64,000 nucleotides of DNA, taken from positions 39,331,270 through 39,395,269 of the forward strand of contig CM040422.1 of assembly GCA_022702705.1 (NCBI GenBank). The letters run 5' to 3'. The notes below the pieces were generated by a model. It was given only the letters and a program-made list of their open reading frames with translations. It ran no database searches and had not been told where the DNA came from. The first letter of the stretch is position 1; each line of letters begins with the position of its first letter. Both the position numbers and the translations under genes were made by a program. This document shows positions 22,840 through 34,094 of this stretch, piece after piece. Origin of the DNA: Papilionanthe hookeriana x Papilionanthe teres (Eukaryota; Streptophyta; Magnoliopsida; Asparagales; Orchidaceae).

Positions 22840-22857
22840 TGTGTGTGTGTGTGTGTA
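22794..22857. repeat. (TG)n microsatellite
   Basis: About 60 bases of TG/GT repeats with two interruptions (a 'gag' near 22800 and a 'gtatg' near 22832). It lies inside the Harbinger-like element. Confidence 0.95.
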
Positions 22858-23641
22858 CATATATTCTTCAATACTTAAGAAGTGAAGTATTAAAATAACC
22901 ATAAATACTTCAAAAATCATTTATAATATATATACAAGTACTATGGTCATTTTTTAGCTCGTTGCTGAACTTGAGATCATTTGTATTTTCTCACTGGTTA
23001 TGAATCGAGCCAAACACCAACTGTGCATCCATATTGACAAGGCCAAATGATCGTACATATCTATATTAAGAATTGGTTCATAACTAGTGGATAGATCCAT
23101 GGTTGGTTGGGCAATAATGCCCATTGACATAACCAGCATCAATACAAGCAGTTTAGCATCTGTGTCCTAGCAACTACATATCCAGAAGTAAATTTACTAA
23201 AATTTCTTATCCAGGTGTTTAACTATATTAACAATATACTGAAGATAACAATAAACATGCAAACTTTCCATTTCTAAGAGTATCCACCCCAAGCACAAAT
23301 CTTTGGAATAATCTTTAAAGGTTATAAACTAAGGAGTACCGGGTTTATATATTGCACTAAACATGAAAGACAACATAACAAATAGAATATCTCAAGAGAT
23401 TAAGCACACAAAGTTGATATCACATGCATCAAAGTTAAGTAAATATTAGAAATACAACAGAATCTACTGGGGATACAACTACATTAGCTATTTAGACAAG
23501 GAAGTTGTCCATCGGACAAGCAAACTTATCAAAGGATCTCCACTCAACAAAGATCTGCTACATAACTATATAATTAAAAGGGTTCAAATAAAGGGGCAGC
23601 GTCAGTCAGTTAGGCAGAACAAGATCAGAAAAGAAAATTAC

Positions 23642-23900
23642 CCATTGAAGGCCCTAGTGCGAGAAGAAAATAAGATCCTTGCAGATCCAGCCCAGCGGCT
23701 ACTTGTTCTTTCAAACGCAGGAGAGAGAGAACAGACAGAGATGTGGAATGGAGATGGAGATCGCCAGAGAGCGTGGGGTTCACCAGGGACGAAATGTTTC
23801 GGTAACAGAGGGCACGGCGGTAAAGAGCTGAACCATCAAGCTAGGCCGCACCTAACTGGGCGCGTTCCGCTTTCGAGGCAAATCGTGGAACGGTGCAGCG
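23642..23900 (-). other. Possible captured host gene 5' end (exon/donor)
   Basis: Read on the minus strand, this GC-rich segment contains pyrimidine-rich, UTR-like runs (ctctctctcctgcg) and ends at a good 5' splice donor shape (atg|GTAATTTTC, GT at 23641-23640). AT-rich intron-like sequence follows. Its composition differs from the rest of the element. No protein is recognised, so host origin is inference. Confidence 0.3.
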
Positions 23901-23975
23901 GCTCTGCAGCCCCAAACGGGCAAATATCATGGTGCGGTGTCGCACCGCAGTTCAGCCGCCACCCCAAACGCAGCC

Positions 23976-24425
23976 TTAACTACTAATTAAGTCTTACCCA
24001 AATTAGGTTTAATTAACAAAAACCCAATTAGACTTAACCACTAATTAAGTCAAATTATCGATTAAACCTAACCAAATTAGGTTTAATTAACCATAACCCA
24101 ATTAGACTTAACCACTAATTAAGTCTAATTAATCAATTAAACCATACCAAAATTAGGTTTAATTAACCATAACCCAATTAAACTTAACCACTAATTAAGT
24201 CTAATTAACCAATTAAAACTCAACCAAATTAGGTTTAATTAACCATAACGCAAATAGACTTAACCACTAATTAAGTTTAATTAATCAATTAAACCTTACC
24301 TGAATTAGGTTTAATTAACCATAATCTAATTATACTTAACCTCTAATTAGGTCTAATTAATTAGTTAAACATTACCCAAATAGAGTTTAATTAATTATAT
24401 CTAAATTAAACATAATCTTACCCAA
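23976..24425 (+). repeat. Drifting minisatellite, 'aattaggtttaattaa' form
   Basis: Continues the array from 21325. Units of about 75-76 bp contain aattaggtttaattaacc, acccaattagacttaacc and actaattaagtctaatta. Five to six units are recognisable. Individual units differ by a few bases. Confidence 0.85.
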
Positions 24426-25900
24426 ATAACTTTAACCTATACTTTGGTTCAACCCAACTTGAAACTAAGTCAAACTTAAACGTTTTAGGTTCAACATACA
24501 TTGAACCAAACCTTAATGTATACTTAGGTTCAACCCAATTAGAACCTAAGTCAACCTTAAACGTTTTAGGTTTAACATACATTGAACCTAACTTTAAACT
24601 TTACTTAGGTTCTACCAAACTCAAACCCAAGTTAACTCAAACTTAAGTTCAACACATGCTGAACTTAATTCAAAACTTCTAATTTAAGTTCAACCTAACT
24701 TGAACCCAAGTTAACCAAAACTTAAGTTCAACCAATATTGAACTTAAGTCAGAACTTCTAACTTAGGATCAACCTAACTTGAACCAAGTTAACTCAAGCT
24801 TAAGTTATACCCATTTGAACTTAAGTCCAAACTTCAAACTGTGGTTCAACCTAACTTGAACCCAAGTCTACCCAAACTTAAGTTCAGCCCAAATTGAACT
24901 TAAGTCAGAATTTCTAACTTAAGGTTCAACCTAACTTGAACCCAAGTTAACCCAAACTTAAGTTCAACCCATATTGAAATTAAGTCAAAAATTCTAACTT
25001 AGGTTCAAATTAAATTAAACCCAAGTTAACCCAAACTTCAGTTCAGCCCATATTGAACTTAAGTAAAAAATTCTAACTTAGGTTCAACCTAACTTGAACC
25101 CAAGTTAACTTAAACTTAAATTTAACCTAAATTGAACTTAAGTCAACTTCAAACTTAGGTTCAACCTAACATGAACCCAAGTTAACTAAAACTTAAGTTT
25201 AACCCATATTTAACTTAAGTTAAAAATTCTAACTTAGGTTCAACCTAACTGAACTTAAGTCAAAACTTCTAACTTTGGTTCAACCAAACTTGAACCCAAG
25301 TTAACCCAAATTAAGTTCAACCCATATTGAACTTAAGTCAAAACTTCTAACTTAGGTTCAACCTAACTTGAACCCAAGTTAACCCAAACTTAAGTTCAAC
25401 CCAATTTGAACTTAAGTCAAAACTTCTAACTTAGGTTTAGCTTAACTTGAAGCCAAGTTAACTTAAACTTAAAGTTCAACCTATACTGAACCTAACCTTA
25501 ACCTGTACTTAGGCTCAACCTAAATTGAACCTAAGTTAACTAAAACTTAAAGTTCAACCCATATTGAAATTAAGTCAAAACATTTAACTTAGGTTCAACC
25601 TAACTTGAACCCAAGTTTACTCAAACTTAAAGTTCAACCCATGTTGAACTTAAGTAAAAAATTCTTACTTAGGTTTAATCTAACTTGAACCCAATTTAAT
25701 GCAAACTTAAGTTCAACCCATATTAAACATAAGTCAAAGCTTCTAACTTAGGTTCAAGCTAATTTGAACCCAAGTTAACCCAAACTCAAGTTCAACCCAT
25801 ATTGAACTTAAGTTAAAACTTCCAACTCAAGTCAACCAAACCTTTAAGTTCAATCTACATCAAACTTAACTCAATCAAACATTAAGTTCAACTTAAGTTG
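24426..25900 (+). repeat. Drifting minisatellite, 'ggttcaacctaacttgaacc' form
   Basis: About 18 units of about 79 bp, built from cttaggttcaacc, taacttgaacccaagttaac, ccaaacttaagttcaaccc and atattgaacttaagtcaaaa. Each unit is rich in short inverted pairs (ggttcaa/ttgaacc, cttaagtt/aacttaag). Some units are longer or shorter by a few bases, and one or two show internal loss (about 25240). Confidence 0.85.
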
Positions 25901-26640
25901 AATTTAACAAAATCTTCAGGATGGATTTAAAATTAGTTTGAACCTCAAACTAAAGTTTAAATCTAATTCATATTAGACTTAAAAATTTTAGATTCAAAAG
26001 ACATCGAATCTAAAATTTTAGAGTCTAACATATGTTCGATTTTACTTAATTTAAGTTAAATCTATTTTAGACTTAAAACTTTAGATTAAAAGGACATTAA
26101 ATCTAAATTCTTAAATCTAATTCATATTACATTTAACTCAAAAATATTTGATTCAAACGACACTGAATCTAAAATCCTAAGCCTAATTTACATTAGACTT
26201 AATTCAAAAGTTTTTAGATTAAAAAAAAACATTGAGTCTAAACTCTTAAATCTAATTCATAGTAGATTTAACTAAAAAATATTAGATTTAAATGACACTA
26301 AATCTAAAATCCTAAGTCTAATTTACATTAGACACAATTAAAAACATTATAGATTCAAAAGTCCTTGATTTTAATTTCTTAAATCTTTTTCATATTAGAT
26401 TTAACTTAAAAATATTAGATTCAAACGACACTGAATCTAAATCTCCAAGTCTAATCTACACTAGACTTAAAACCCTTAGATTAAAAAGACATTAAATCTT
26501 ACTTCCTAAATCTAATTCATATTAGATTTAACTCAAAACCATTAAACTCAAATGACACCAAATCTATAATTCTCAAGTCTAATTAGATTTTACAGACATT
26601 AGATCTAAATAAACTTAACTCTTTTCTTTAAGTCTAAATC
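25901..26640 (+). repeat. Drifting minisatellite, 'gattcaaa...gaatctaaa' form
   Basis: Units combine ttagattcaaacgacactga, atctaaaatcctaagtctaa and tttacattagactta, with a longer spacing than in the previous zone. Units are the most diverged of the array and fade out near 26640. No gene. Confidence 0.75.
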
Positions 26641-26820
26641 ACATTATACATAAATAAACAAATCAAAATTGACATATAAAGATCAACTAAAATGACACAA
26701 GGAAAATTTTAATTTGTTAATATATAATAAATAATGTAAAATTTTCCAATCTAAAATTCAAAAGGGTATTAAACCCTATATGAAGCCTTAATGAGCAAAG
26801 ATCACTAAATGCAACTTTAA
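26641..26820 (+). other. AT-rich linker, nothing recognised
   Basis: Short AT-rich stretch between the minisatellite and the LTR-like end. Nothing to report. Confidence 0.4.
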
Positions 26821-27323
26821 CCCCGACGTTCTTGAACTACGAAGACTTCTTGGATGATGGAATCCTGGTTGCTAGGGGGAGTTTTCCAGTCCTGGTTTAA
26901 ACACCTTTCGGACTAAATAGATCAAATCCTGGGACGACGAAGCCATGGACATCTTGACCAGGTTATTTAAAATTAAAACTTAATCAACTAAATTAAAATT
27001 TTAAGAAATAAAATTGATATTATTTCTTTTGTAAGAATTACCCTGACATTTTCTTTCGTGTCGGTTGAAGACAAATTCCACTTTAGATTTACTTTGCATG
27101 TTATTAGGGTATTTAACTCTATTTTGCAGGTTAATATTCGGAAGACGGGACAAACAACAACAAAACAAAAAAAAACCAAAACAACTTCAAAACAACAACA
27201 TTGACAAAACAAAATAAGATAATATTAACAAAACAACATTGATAAAAGGAAATCGAAGTGACAAAGAACAAAACAAAACATAAAATTTTAGGATAATCAC
27301 AAAAACTAAACATTTAGGATAGC
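26821..27323 (+). repeat. U5-like LTR segment related to 121-460
   Basis: Parallels the LTR at the start of the window: 'ttggatgatgga' (about 26850) with 'cggatgatgta' (about 142), and 'cggactaa' through 'gacgaagccatggac' to 'atcttgaccag' (26909-26963) with the corresponding block at 236-294. The two are diverged. It is cut at 27323 by the insertion of Athila copy 2. Confidence 0.6.
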
Positions 27324-27684
27324 TGATACACCTAAAATATATAGTTTTTTATGCACAGTTTTATACCTATTTTTGATGTTATTGCACTTTAATGGAAGTT
27401 ATTTTCATGTTTTTCTTACATGTATGATTAAAATGAGTGATTGTGATGAATGGAGCAAAAAAAGGATCAAATTTGTAGCAAAAATGAAAAGTGTGCAAAA
27501 TTAGCCTCTAGCGCCTAAGCGTTGATGGTGCCTAACTGTCGTTGTGTGGCGCATAGGCGCCACAGTTAAAAGTGAAAAATTAAATCAAATTTAGCGTCAT
27601 TTCCAAGGTGTGTTTGGATAAACTTTTGATTTAAACTTCATTAACTTCTTTTGGGCGAAAAATTTGAATGAAGAGATGCATCCT
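27324..27684 (+). repeat. Athila copy 2, 5' LTR, first part
   Basis: Starts tgatacacctaaaatatat and has the same opening layout as the other Athila LTRs in the window (TG start, 'tttttatacc', 'gatgttattgcacttta', 'gagcaaaa'). It includes the family's GC-rich motif block at about 27505-27565 (gcgcctaagcg...ggcgcataggcgcc). Interrupted by copy 1 directly after ATCCT (27680-27684). Confidence 0.8.
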
Positions 27685-29325
27685 TGATCCACTAAAAATA
27701 TGATAGCTTTTTACTATTCATTTCATACCAGTTTTTTATGATATTGCACTTTAATGAAAGGTATTTTTCTTGATTCCATGCAGGTACAGTGATTTTAGGT
27801 CTTTGGAGCAAAAAGAAGTATAAAGGAGTAAGTTTGGAGTGAAAAAGGACAAAAATGCATTTTATTGAAGTAGCACCGAACGACACTGTAGCCCGCATCG
27901 GACAGCGTGGGTTTACAGTGAGTTACGACATTTTTGGCGGAATAATGCATCGAATGACACTCCTACCATCACCGAATAGCACCCTATCCCGAATTCAAAC
28001 TATATTCAATGTATTTTGCCTGATTTTGAAAGGTTTCTTGAAGAAACTCTTGGGAATTTAGTTTTGATCGGATTTAAACACTTTTGGAGCCAAATTTGAG
28101 AAGAGGGGAAGAAAGGAAGAGAAGAGTTTTGAGTTTAGAGAGTGTTTCTTTCCATTTTGTGTAGGAAGTTAGGTTTTATATTTTCTCTTCTAAGGAGTGT
28201 GAGAGAAGAGGGAAAGTGAGATATTTCTTCTTCCTTACTCAATTAAAGAGAGAATTTTGTGTTGTTCTGATGAAAAAAGAGGAGTCAAAGGAATTCCTTG
28301 AGATTCTCTTGGGGAAGAGTTTGAGATAAGTTTTCTTTATTTTACTCTGTTTGTATGACATTGTTTTTATATATATAATCCATGTTTTGTCATATTTTCC
28401 TCATGAGTCTTGAGTAGATTTCTTTGTCTTTTTCCTTTTCATGTGATGAGTTGATGTTATGAAATGGAAATGATGTGCTGATTTATTTTGGAGAATTTGT
28501 GATGACCTATTCACTTAGATCTTCATTTACTTTTTGATCTGGCCAATTAAATTGTTAAAACTTGTCGAGAAACATATGTCCCGAAAGGATTATGAGTTCT
28601 ACAACAAAAGTGAATGTCACATTCCATGTTCATGAATGAGAGATGTAGTTCATGGGGATTGAGTGCAAATAAATAGGAAAATATACTTTGATGGGCGTAG
28701 AATTAGAGATTTCAGAGTAACAGGTTAAAATCCTCACTTTGGTCCTAATGTATAGAAACTGAAGCGAGAGTTAGCCATCAGGTGAAGGGAAGTGGGAGCT
28801 CAGGAGTGAGAGCGAGTATCCCACCAGCCTAACTACAGATTTGTGGACTAAACTTAGGATTAGCCAATGTTCCTTATACGTTGAAATATGGGTAAAGAAT
28901 AGGAATGCTCCTATTTGGCACAATACATTTGTATCATTGATCTATGTCATAATAATCATCACATTATGAATGGAAAGGAGCAAGCCTCTTTCTTGCAACC
29001 GTACTTTGTTATAAATTTAGTATTGTGTTAGATTAACTTGATAGAGTTTAGAACGTGCTTTGGTAAAAATAACAATTGTATCTTATTGTCTTTACTGTAA
29101 GAATTAAACCACTTGCAATTATGTTGTGATTCGATTAGTGATTTATGTGCTACACCATAAAATTAAAGCCTCCCTGTGGGGTTGATAACCAGGACTCCAC
29201 TAGAGCCCTGTATTACTTGAGTAATACTTATACTTGCGTTAATTGTGTGACACATTATCATCTAAAATAATATATATATCTAAATCTGAGTTCATTAATA
29301 TTTGCAAATTAAAAAAGTTGCACCA
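27685..29325 (+). repeat. Athila copy 1, 5' LTR (1641 bp)
   Basis: Starts TGATCCACTAAAAATATGAT and ends GTTGCACCA. It matches the 3' LTR at 41612-43271 along its length, with scattered substitutions and small indels, so the insertion is not recent. An AT-rich TATA-like stretch (tttttatatatataatcc) lies near 28363-28382. A GC-rich motif block (gcaccgaacgacactg...) lies at about 27870-27990 and recurs in front of ORFs A and B. Confidence 0.95.
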
Positions 29326-29330
29326 AGTTT

Positions 29331-29348
29331 TGGCGCCGTTGCCGGGGA
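29331..29348 (+). other. Primer-binding site, tRNA-Asp type
   Basis: TGGCGCCGTTGCCGGGGA is an exact complement of the 3' 18 bases of plant tRNA-Asp, the known Athila primer. It lies five bases after the LTR end. Confidence 0.95.
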
Positions 29349-29474
29349 GGCAAGGTAAAAAAAAGAAAGAAAGTAATTGTTAAAATTTAATTTTTGTAAT
29401 ATTTGAAATCTTATATTTGTATTGCAAGTCATAATTGTGTGTCTGTTTATTGTTAGCGTGTTTATTGTGTTTGC

Positions 29475-31028
29475 ATGGGTAGTATCGAATCTATAGGTTT
29501 AGTACCCTGTGATTCTGAATTAGAGCGTACTATTAGAAAAATTCAAAATTAACAAAAACAATCTGCAAATCCTCACAAAACGGCAAACTACCTAAACAAT
29601 CCAAATGAAAATATACTAAGACCTTTAAGAGATTATGCTAATCCAATGACAGATGAAATTCACTTAACTATTCAGAATCATGATGTTACTACTAATTCAT
29701 TTGAGCTTAAACTTGTTATTATCCAAATGGTACAGAATAATCAGTTTAGAGGAACACCTAATGAAGATCCTAACTTACATCTCGCTAGTTTTCTAGAACT
29801 ATGTTCTCCTATTAAGTATGACGGAGTTTCGAACGATGTTGTTAGGCTTAGAATTTTTCCTTTTTCATAAAGGGATAAGGCTAAGGCTTGGTTAAATTTG
29901 TTAGCACTTGGATCAATTAGAACTTGGGGAGAGATTTCACAAAATTTTCTGTCGAAATATTTTCCTCCTTCCAAAACCGCTAAATTGAGGAATGATATCA
30001 CATCTTTTAGTTAGTTTGATGGAGAATCCATATATGAAGCTTGGGAAAGATTTAAAGTTCTTATGAGGAAGTGTCCACACCATGCTTTACTTGATTGGTT
30101 AATAATTCAAAAAATTTATAATGGATTAGTGGGTTCTTTTAGATAAATTATTGATATTGTTGCTGGTGGATCATTAATGTCAAAACCTTTTGAAAAATCA
30201 TATTCGTTAATTGAAGAGATGGCTACTAATAATTTTCAATGGCCCTCTGAGTGGAAAGTTCCTAAGAGAGTAGCTAGTATTCATGATTCTGATGTGATAA
30301 CTATGATAGTCTCTCAAACTGCTGCACTTTTTAAGAAAATAGATCAATATGGAATGAATTATTCTCCAACACCCCCAGTGTTAGAAGAAAATTCATCAGG
30401 ACAAATGATAGAATCTCAAATGTCTTATGAAACCTTGAATGTTATACATAATAAAGTCAATAATCCGTATTTGAATTTTTATAATCCAAGTTAGAGAAAT
30501 CACCTGAATTCCAACTGGAATAACACCAACGCTATTGTTAATCCGCAATGGGGAAATAATCCTACAAATCCAGTAGGAAATCCAAACAACTAAGGGAATA
30601 CCAATTATAGACCTTCTTATCCTCCTGGTTTTAATAGTAATCAACAATTTAAGGAAAAGAAGATTTCTACTAAAGAAATGATTCTGAATATGGGTAATCA
30701 AAATTCAAGCTCAAAATGTTGCAATGAAGAACTATGAAAATCAACTGGGACATATCTTTTTAGCGCTTAATAATAGACCTTTTAGGAATCTTCCTAGCAA
30801 TGTTGAGATCAACCCAAAAGATCAAAACAAAGAGCAAATTAAGGCTATTCAATTAAGGAGTGAAAAAGAATTAGAACCAAGGGTTCAAAAAGGAGTCGAA
30901 GTTGAAAGAGAGGAAGTGAACAATGAGAAAGGATCTAATAAGATATATCTAAACAAATATCCGCTAGAACCAATGAAAATAACTGTTGAAAAACCACCTC
31001 CTCCTTTTCCTCAAAGAATAAAGAAATA
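29475..31028 (+). pseudogene. Athila copy 1 gag
   Basis: Starts ATGGGTAGTATCGAATC (29475). The frame stays largely collinear with in-frame stops. The N-terminal part gives SIGLVPCDSELER-like sequence. The capsid region follows: TDEIHLTIQNHDV (29650), then KAWLNLLALGSI and SKYFPPSKTAKLRND (about 29880-30000), then FEKSYSLIEEMATNNFQWP (30190-30245), typical of Athila gag. The Asn/Gly-rich C-terminus (NPQWGNNPTNPVGN, about 30540) is also typical. The stop TAG at 30492-30494 sits where copy 4 has a Trp codon. Confidence 0.85.
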
Positions 31029-31077
31029 GAACATGGATAACAGATTTGCAAAATTTTTGGAAATTCGTAAGAAATTA

Positions 31078-31810
31078 TAGATTAATTTTCCCTTTGTTGA
31101 AGGATTAGAACAGATGCCTGATTATGCAAAGTATATGAAGGATATACTTAAAAAGAAATGAAATTTTAAAGACCACGAGACTGTTGCACTTAGCAGAGAG
31201 TGTACTGCAATTATTCAGAAAAAGCTTCCTGAAGGAACTTAAAGATCCAGGTAGTTTCACTATCCCGTGCGATATAGGTGAAAATTTTTGTGGAAGAGCT
31301 TTATGTGATCTTGGAGCTAGTATTAATCTTATGCCTTCATAAATTTTCAAATGATTGGGAATAAGATAAATTTCACCTATATCTGTGACTCTTCAACTGG
31401 CTGATAGTTTTATCACTTATCCTAAAGGAGTTGTGGAAGATGTATTAGTAAAGGTGGATAAATTTATCTTTCTTGTGGACTTTATTGTATTAGACATGGA
31501 GGAACATAAAGAAATTCCAATTATTTTGGGAAGACCACTCCTTGCTACTGGGAGAGCTATGATTGATGTTCAAAAAGGAGAATTAATTATGAGAGTCAAT
31601 GACCAAAAGGTAACTTTCAACATTCTGAAGTTTATGAAGTACTCTTCAACTGAAAAATATGATGAGTGCTATTGAATGGAAGTAGACAATTATTTGGGAG
31701 AGGATCATTTTAAAGAAGTATTTGAAGAAAATTTGGAATGTGAGGATGAATATAAAAGTGAAAATGAAGATGATTTGGATGATATGAAGAATGAAAAGTT
31801 AGAATTTGTT
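31078..31810 (+). pseudogene. Athila copy 1 protease
   Basis: Aspartic protease region. The lead-in EQMPDYAKYMKDILKKK (about 31110-31160) is the conserved Athila gag-protease joint. The active motif DLGAS is intact within ALCDLGASINLMPS (about 31301-31340). The frame at 31385-31672 gives the C-terminal half, including IPIILGRPLLATGRAMIDVQ. A frameshift in the lysine-rich segment (about 31210-31240) and stops just after the active site break it. Confidence 0.85.
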
Positions 31811-31828
31811 TAATAAATTTTTGAAAGA

Positions 31829-33060
31829 TTGGATACTATGAAAAATGGAGATAAAAGTTTAATTCCATCTATCATTAAACCCCCTGAACTTGAGCTGAAA
31901 ATTCTTCCAAGTACATGTTTTAGGAGAGTCATCTACTTTACCAGTCATTGTATCTTTGGATTTAAATGGTTATCAAGAACAGAAATTATTGGAAACTTTA
32001 AAAAATACAAAAAGGCTTTTGGTTGGTCTATAGCTGATATTAAAGGAATCAGTCCTTGGATCTGTATGCATAGAATTTTGTTGAATGAACAACACAAACC
32101 AAGATTTGATCCACAAAGGAGATTGAACCCAATATTGACAGAAGTAGTTAAAAAAGAGAATTTGAGGTGGTTAGATGTTGAAATTATATATCCTATTTTT
32201 TATTGTGTTTGGGTGAGCCCAATTCATTGTGTTCCTAAGAAAGGAGGAGTGACTGTTGATGTAAATGATTGAAATAAAATTATACCAACAAGACAAGTCA
32301 CTAGTTGGTGAATATGTATTGATTATAGAAAATTAAATGCCGCCACAAAAAAAGATCACTTTCCTTTACCATTTTTAGACCAAATGCTAGACAGGCTTGC
32401 TGGAGATAAGTACTATTGCTTTCTAGATGGATACACCAGTTATCCCCAAATACCTATTGCCCTTGAGGATCAAGAGAAACTACATTTACTAGCCCTTATG
32501 GAACTTTTGCTTTTAGAAGAATGCCCTTTGGATTATGTAATGCACCTGCAACATTTCAAAGATGTATGATGTCCATATTTAGTAAATTAATTGATGAAGG
32601 GATAGAAGTGTTTATGGATGGTTACTTAGTATTTGGAGATTCATTTGATGCATGCCTATGTAACATAGAAAAAATTTTAGAGGTATACGAAAGAACAAAC
32701 TTAGACTTAAATTGGTAAAAGTGTCAATTTATGGTTGCAGGAGGAAATGTTCTTGGACATAAAATATTTGAATATGGCATGGAAGTAGATCCTGCGAAAA
32801 TTCAAGTTATAGAAAAATTATCACCTCCAACAACTATGAGAGGGGTAAGAAGTTTTTTGGGACATGTAGGATTCTACAGGCGATATATTAAAGATTTTTC
32901 AAAATTTTCTAAGCCTCTATGCCAACTTTTGGAAAAAGATAGAAAGTTTGATTTTAACGATGAAAGTTTAAAAGCTTTCAATCTATTAAATGAAAAATTA
33001 ATTACTACCCCTATAATAGTTTCACCTGATTGAGAGAAACCATTTGAATTAATCTGTGAT
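31829..33060 (+). pseudogene. Athila copy 1 reverse transcriptase
   Basis: Shows KAFGWSIADIKGISPWICMH (about 32010-32070), SPIHCVPKKGG (about 32215-32250), ICIDYRKLNAAT (about 32310-32345), MPFGLCNAPATFQRCMMSIF (32521-32580), and at the catalytic box FMDG where copy 4 has FMDD, so one catalytic Asp is lost. VRSFLGHVGFYRRYIKDFSK (about 32845-32905) follows. In-frame stops include TGA in the 'W*ICIDY' segment (about 32309) and TGA at 33031-33033 in place of Trp. Confidence 0.9.
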
Positions 33061-33227
33061 GGTAGCGATTACGCTATTGGAGTTGTTTTAGGGTAAAGAC
33101 ATGAAAAAAATTTAAAGTTATATACTATGCTAGTAAAACTCATACTGATGCTCAAGTTAATTACTCTACTACTAAAAGAGAGTTATTAGCGATTGTTTAT
33201 GCCTTTAAAAAATTTAGATCTTACTTA

Positions 33228-34094
33228 GGTACCGTTTGGGGAGGGTTATAGGTGCGGGGGAGTTTTGATAATGCCACCCCTACCGTTTGAATAAAGTGTT
33301 GAGGCTGGATTATTGGTGCCGCAGCTTATTATTATCACACATTTCTTCTTAATATCAGAAGAAGCTCAGAGGCCGCGTTCCGCTTATCTGCTCTGCGTTA
33401 TGTCAAAAATTCCATCAGAGCCCTCATCCTTCGCTTGTTATCCCTCGCCCTTGCCTCGCACTGCATTGCATCTCTCGTCATCCTCTGTTCAAACGCATCG
33501 CATCGCCTGCCTCGCATCGCCTCGCCTCGCCTCGCCTCGCATTATACTGAAGGGAATTCAGTGGTATGTATATAAATGCCTGCTATCTTGGACTATCTCC
33601 ATCTTGCTTATTATGATGGCATCATATCTCAGATAATTTTGGCAACATATTTCTTATCTATTTAGATATCTCAAAACTGAACAATATATACAGCACATAT
33701 ATTTGTGGTACATATATTAAAACTAATGTATTTACATAAAGTAGTTTAAGATATATGCAGCAATTTTTTTTTTTAACCATGAAGAAATGTGCTAATTCAT
33801 TTAAAGATGTCATATATCATTTCTTTTCTTTGAGTAGAAGCATATATTTCTAATTAACGTTATATTTTTTCTACTAGATGTTCTTAAACTGCAGAAACCA
33901 AACAGTTTAACAGCTTATTCATTTCAGGGGCATAATAGTCATTTCTCCACAAACTGCTGCGAATCAGCTGTTTTCCAAACTCTCAAACCAAACAAATAGA
34001 CAGATTATTCGAATCAGCTGCTTATCAGTAGATTATCAAAATAAGCAGCTTATCAAAATAAGTTGAATAAGCTGCAGCTGCCCCAAATAGACCC
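33228..34094. mobile_element. Harbinger/Tourist-like MITE, 867 bp
   Basis: The left end is GGTACCGTTTGGGGAGGG. The right end, in reverse complement, is GGGTCTATTTGGGGCAGCTG, so the ends share TTTGGGG. Flanking TTA duplications lie at 33225-33227 and 34095-34097. Excision of the element plus one TTA restores the RNase H frame. No transposase. The right subterminal zone repeats 'cagctgcttatca' motifs in both orientations. Ends resemble those of the element at 21326-23975. Confidence 0.85.
33495..33541. repeat. Degenerate (TCGCC/TCGCA)n stretch in the MITE
   Basis: A short run of 5-base units, mainly cctcg/catcg, within an otherwise unremarkable GC-richer zone of the MITE. Confidence 0.7.

Larger units (their letters stand above)
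21326..23975. mobile_element. Harbinger/Tourist-like non-autonomous DNA transposon, 2.65 kb
   Basis: The left end reads TGGTCTGTTTGGGGCAGCTG. The right end, in reverse complement, reads GGCTGCGTTTGGGGTGGCGG, so the imperfect terminal inverted repeats share a GTTTGGGG core. The element is flanked by TTA on both sides (21323-21325 and 23976-23978), the 3-bp duplication typical of PIF/Harbinger. Removing the element plus one TTA restores the surrounding minisatellite unit (attagactta|ac...). I see no transposase reading frame. It contains a (GT)n tract and what may be a captured gene 5' end (23642-23900). The same terminal core appears in the insertion at 33228-34094. Confidence 0.75.

Noticed and set aside
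22684..22920. Open stretch of Thr/His repeats on the minus strand
   Set aside because: It is the translation of the (TG)n microsatellite; no domain and no start context.
20546..26640. CRISPR-like array
   Set aside because: Units are degenerate, contiguous and without unique spacers; the context is plant retrotransposon DNA.
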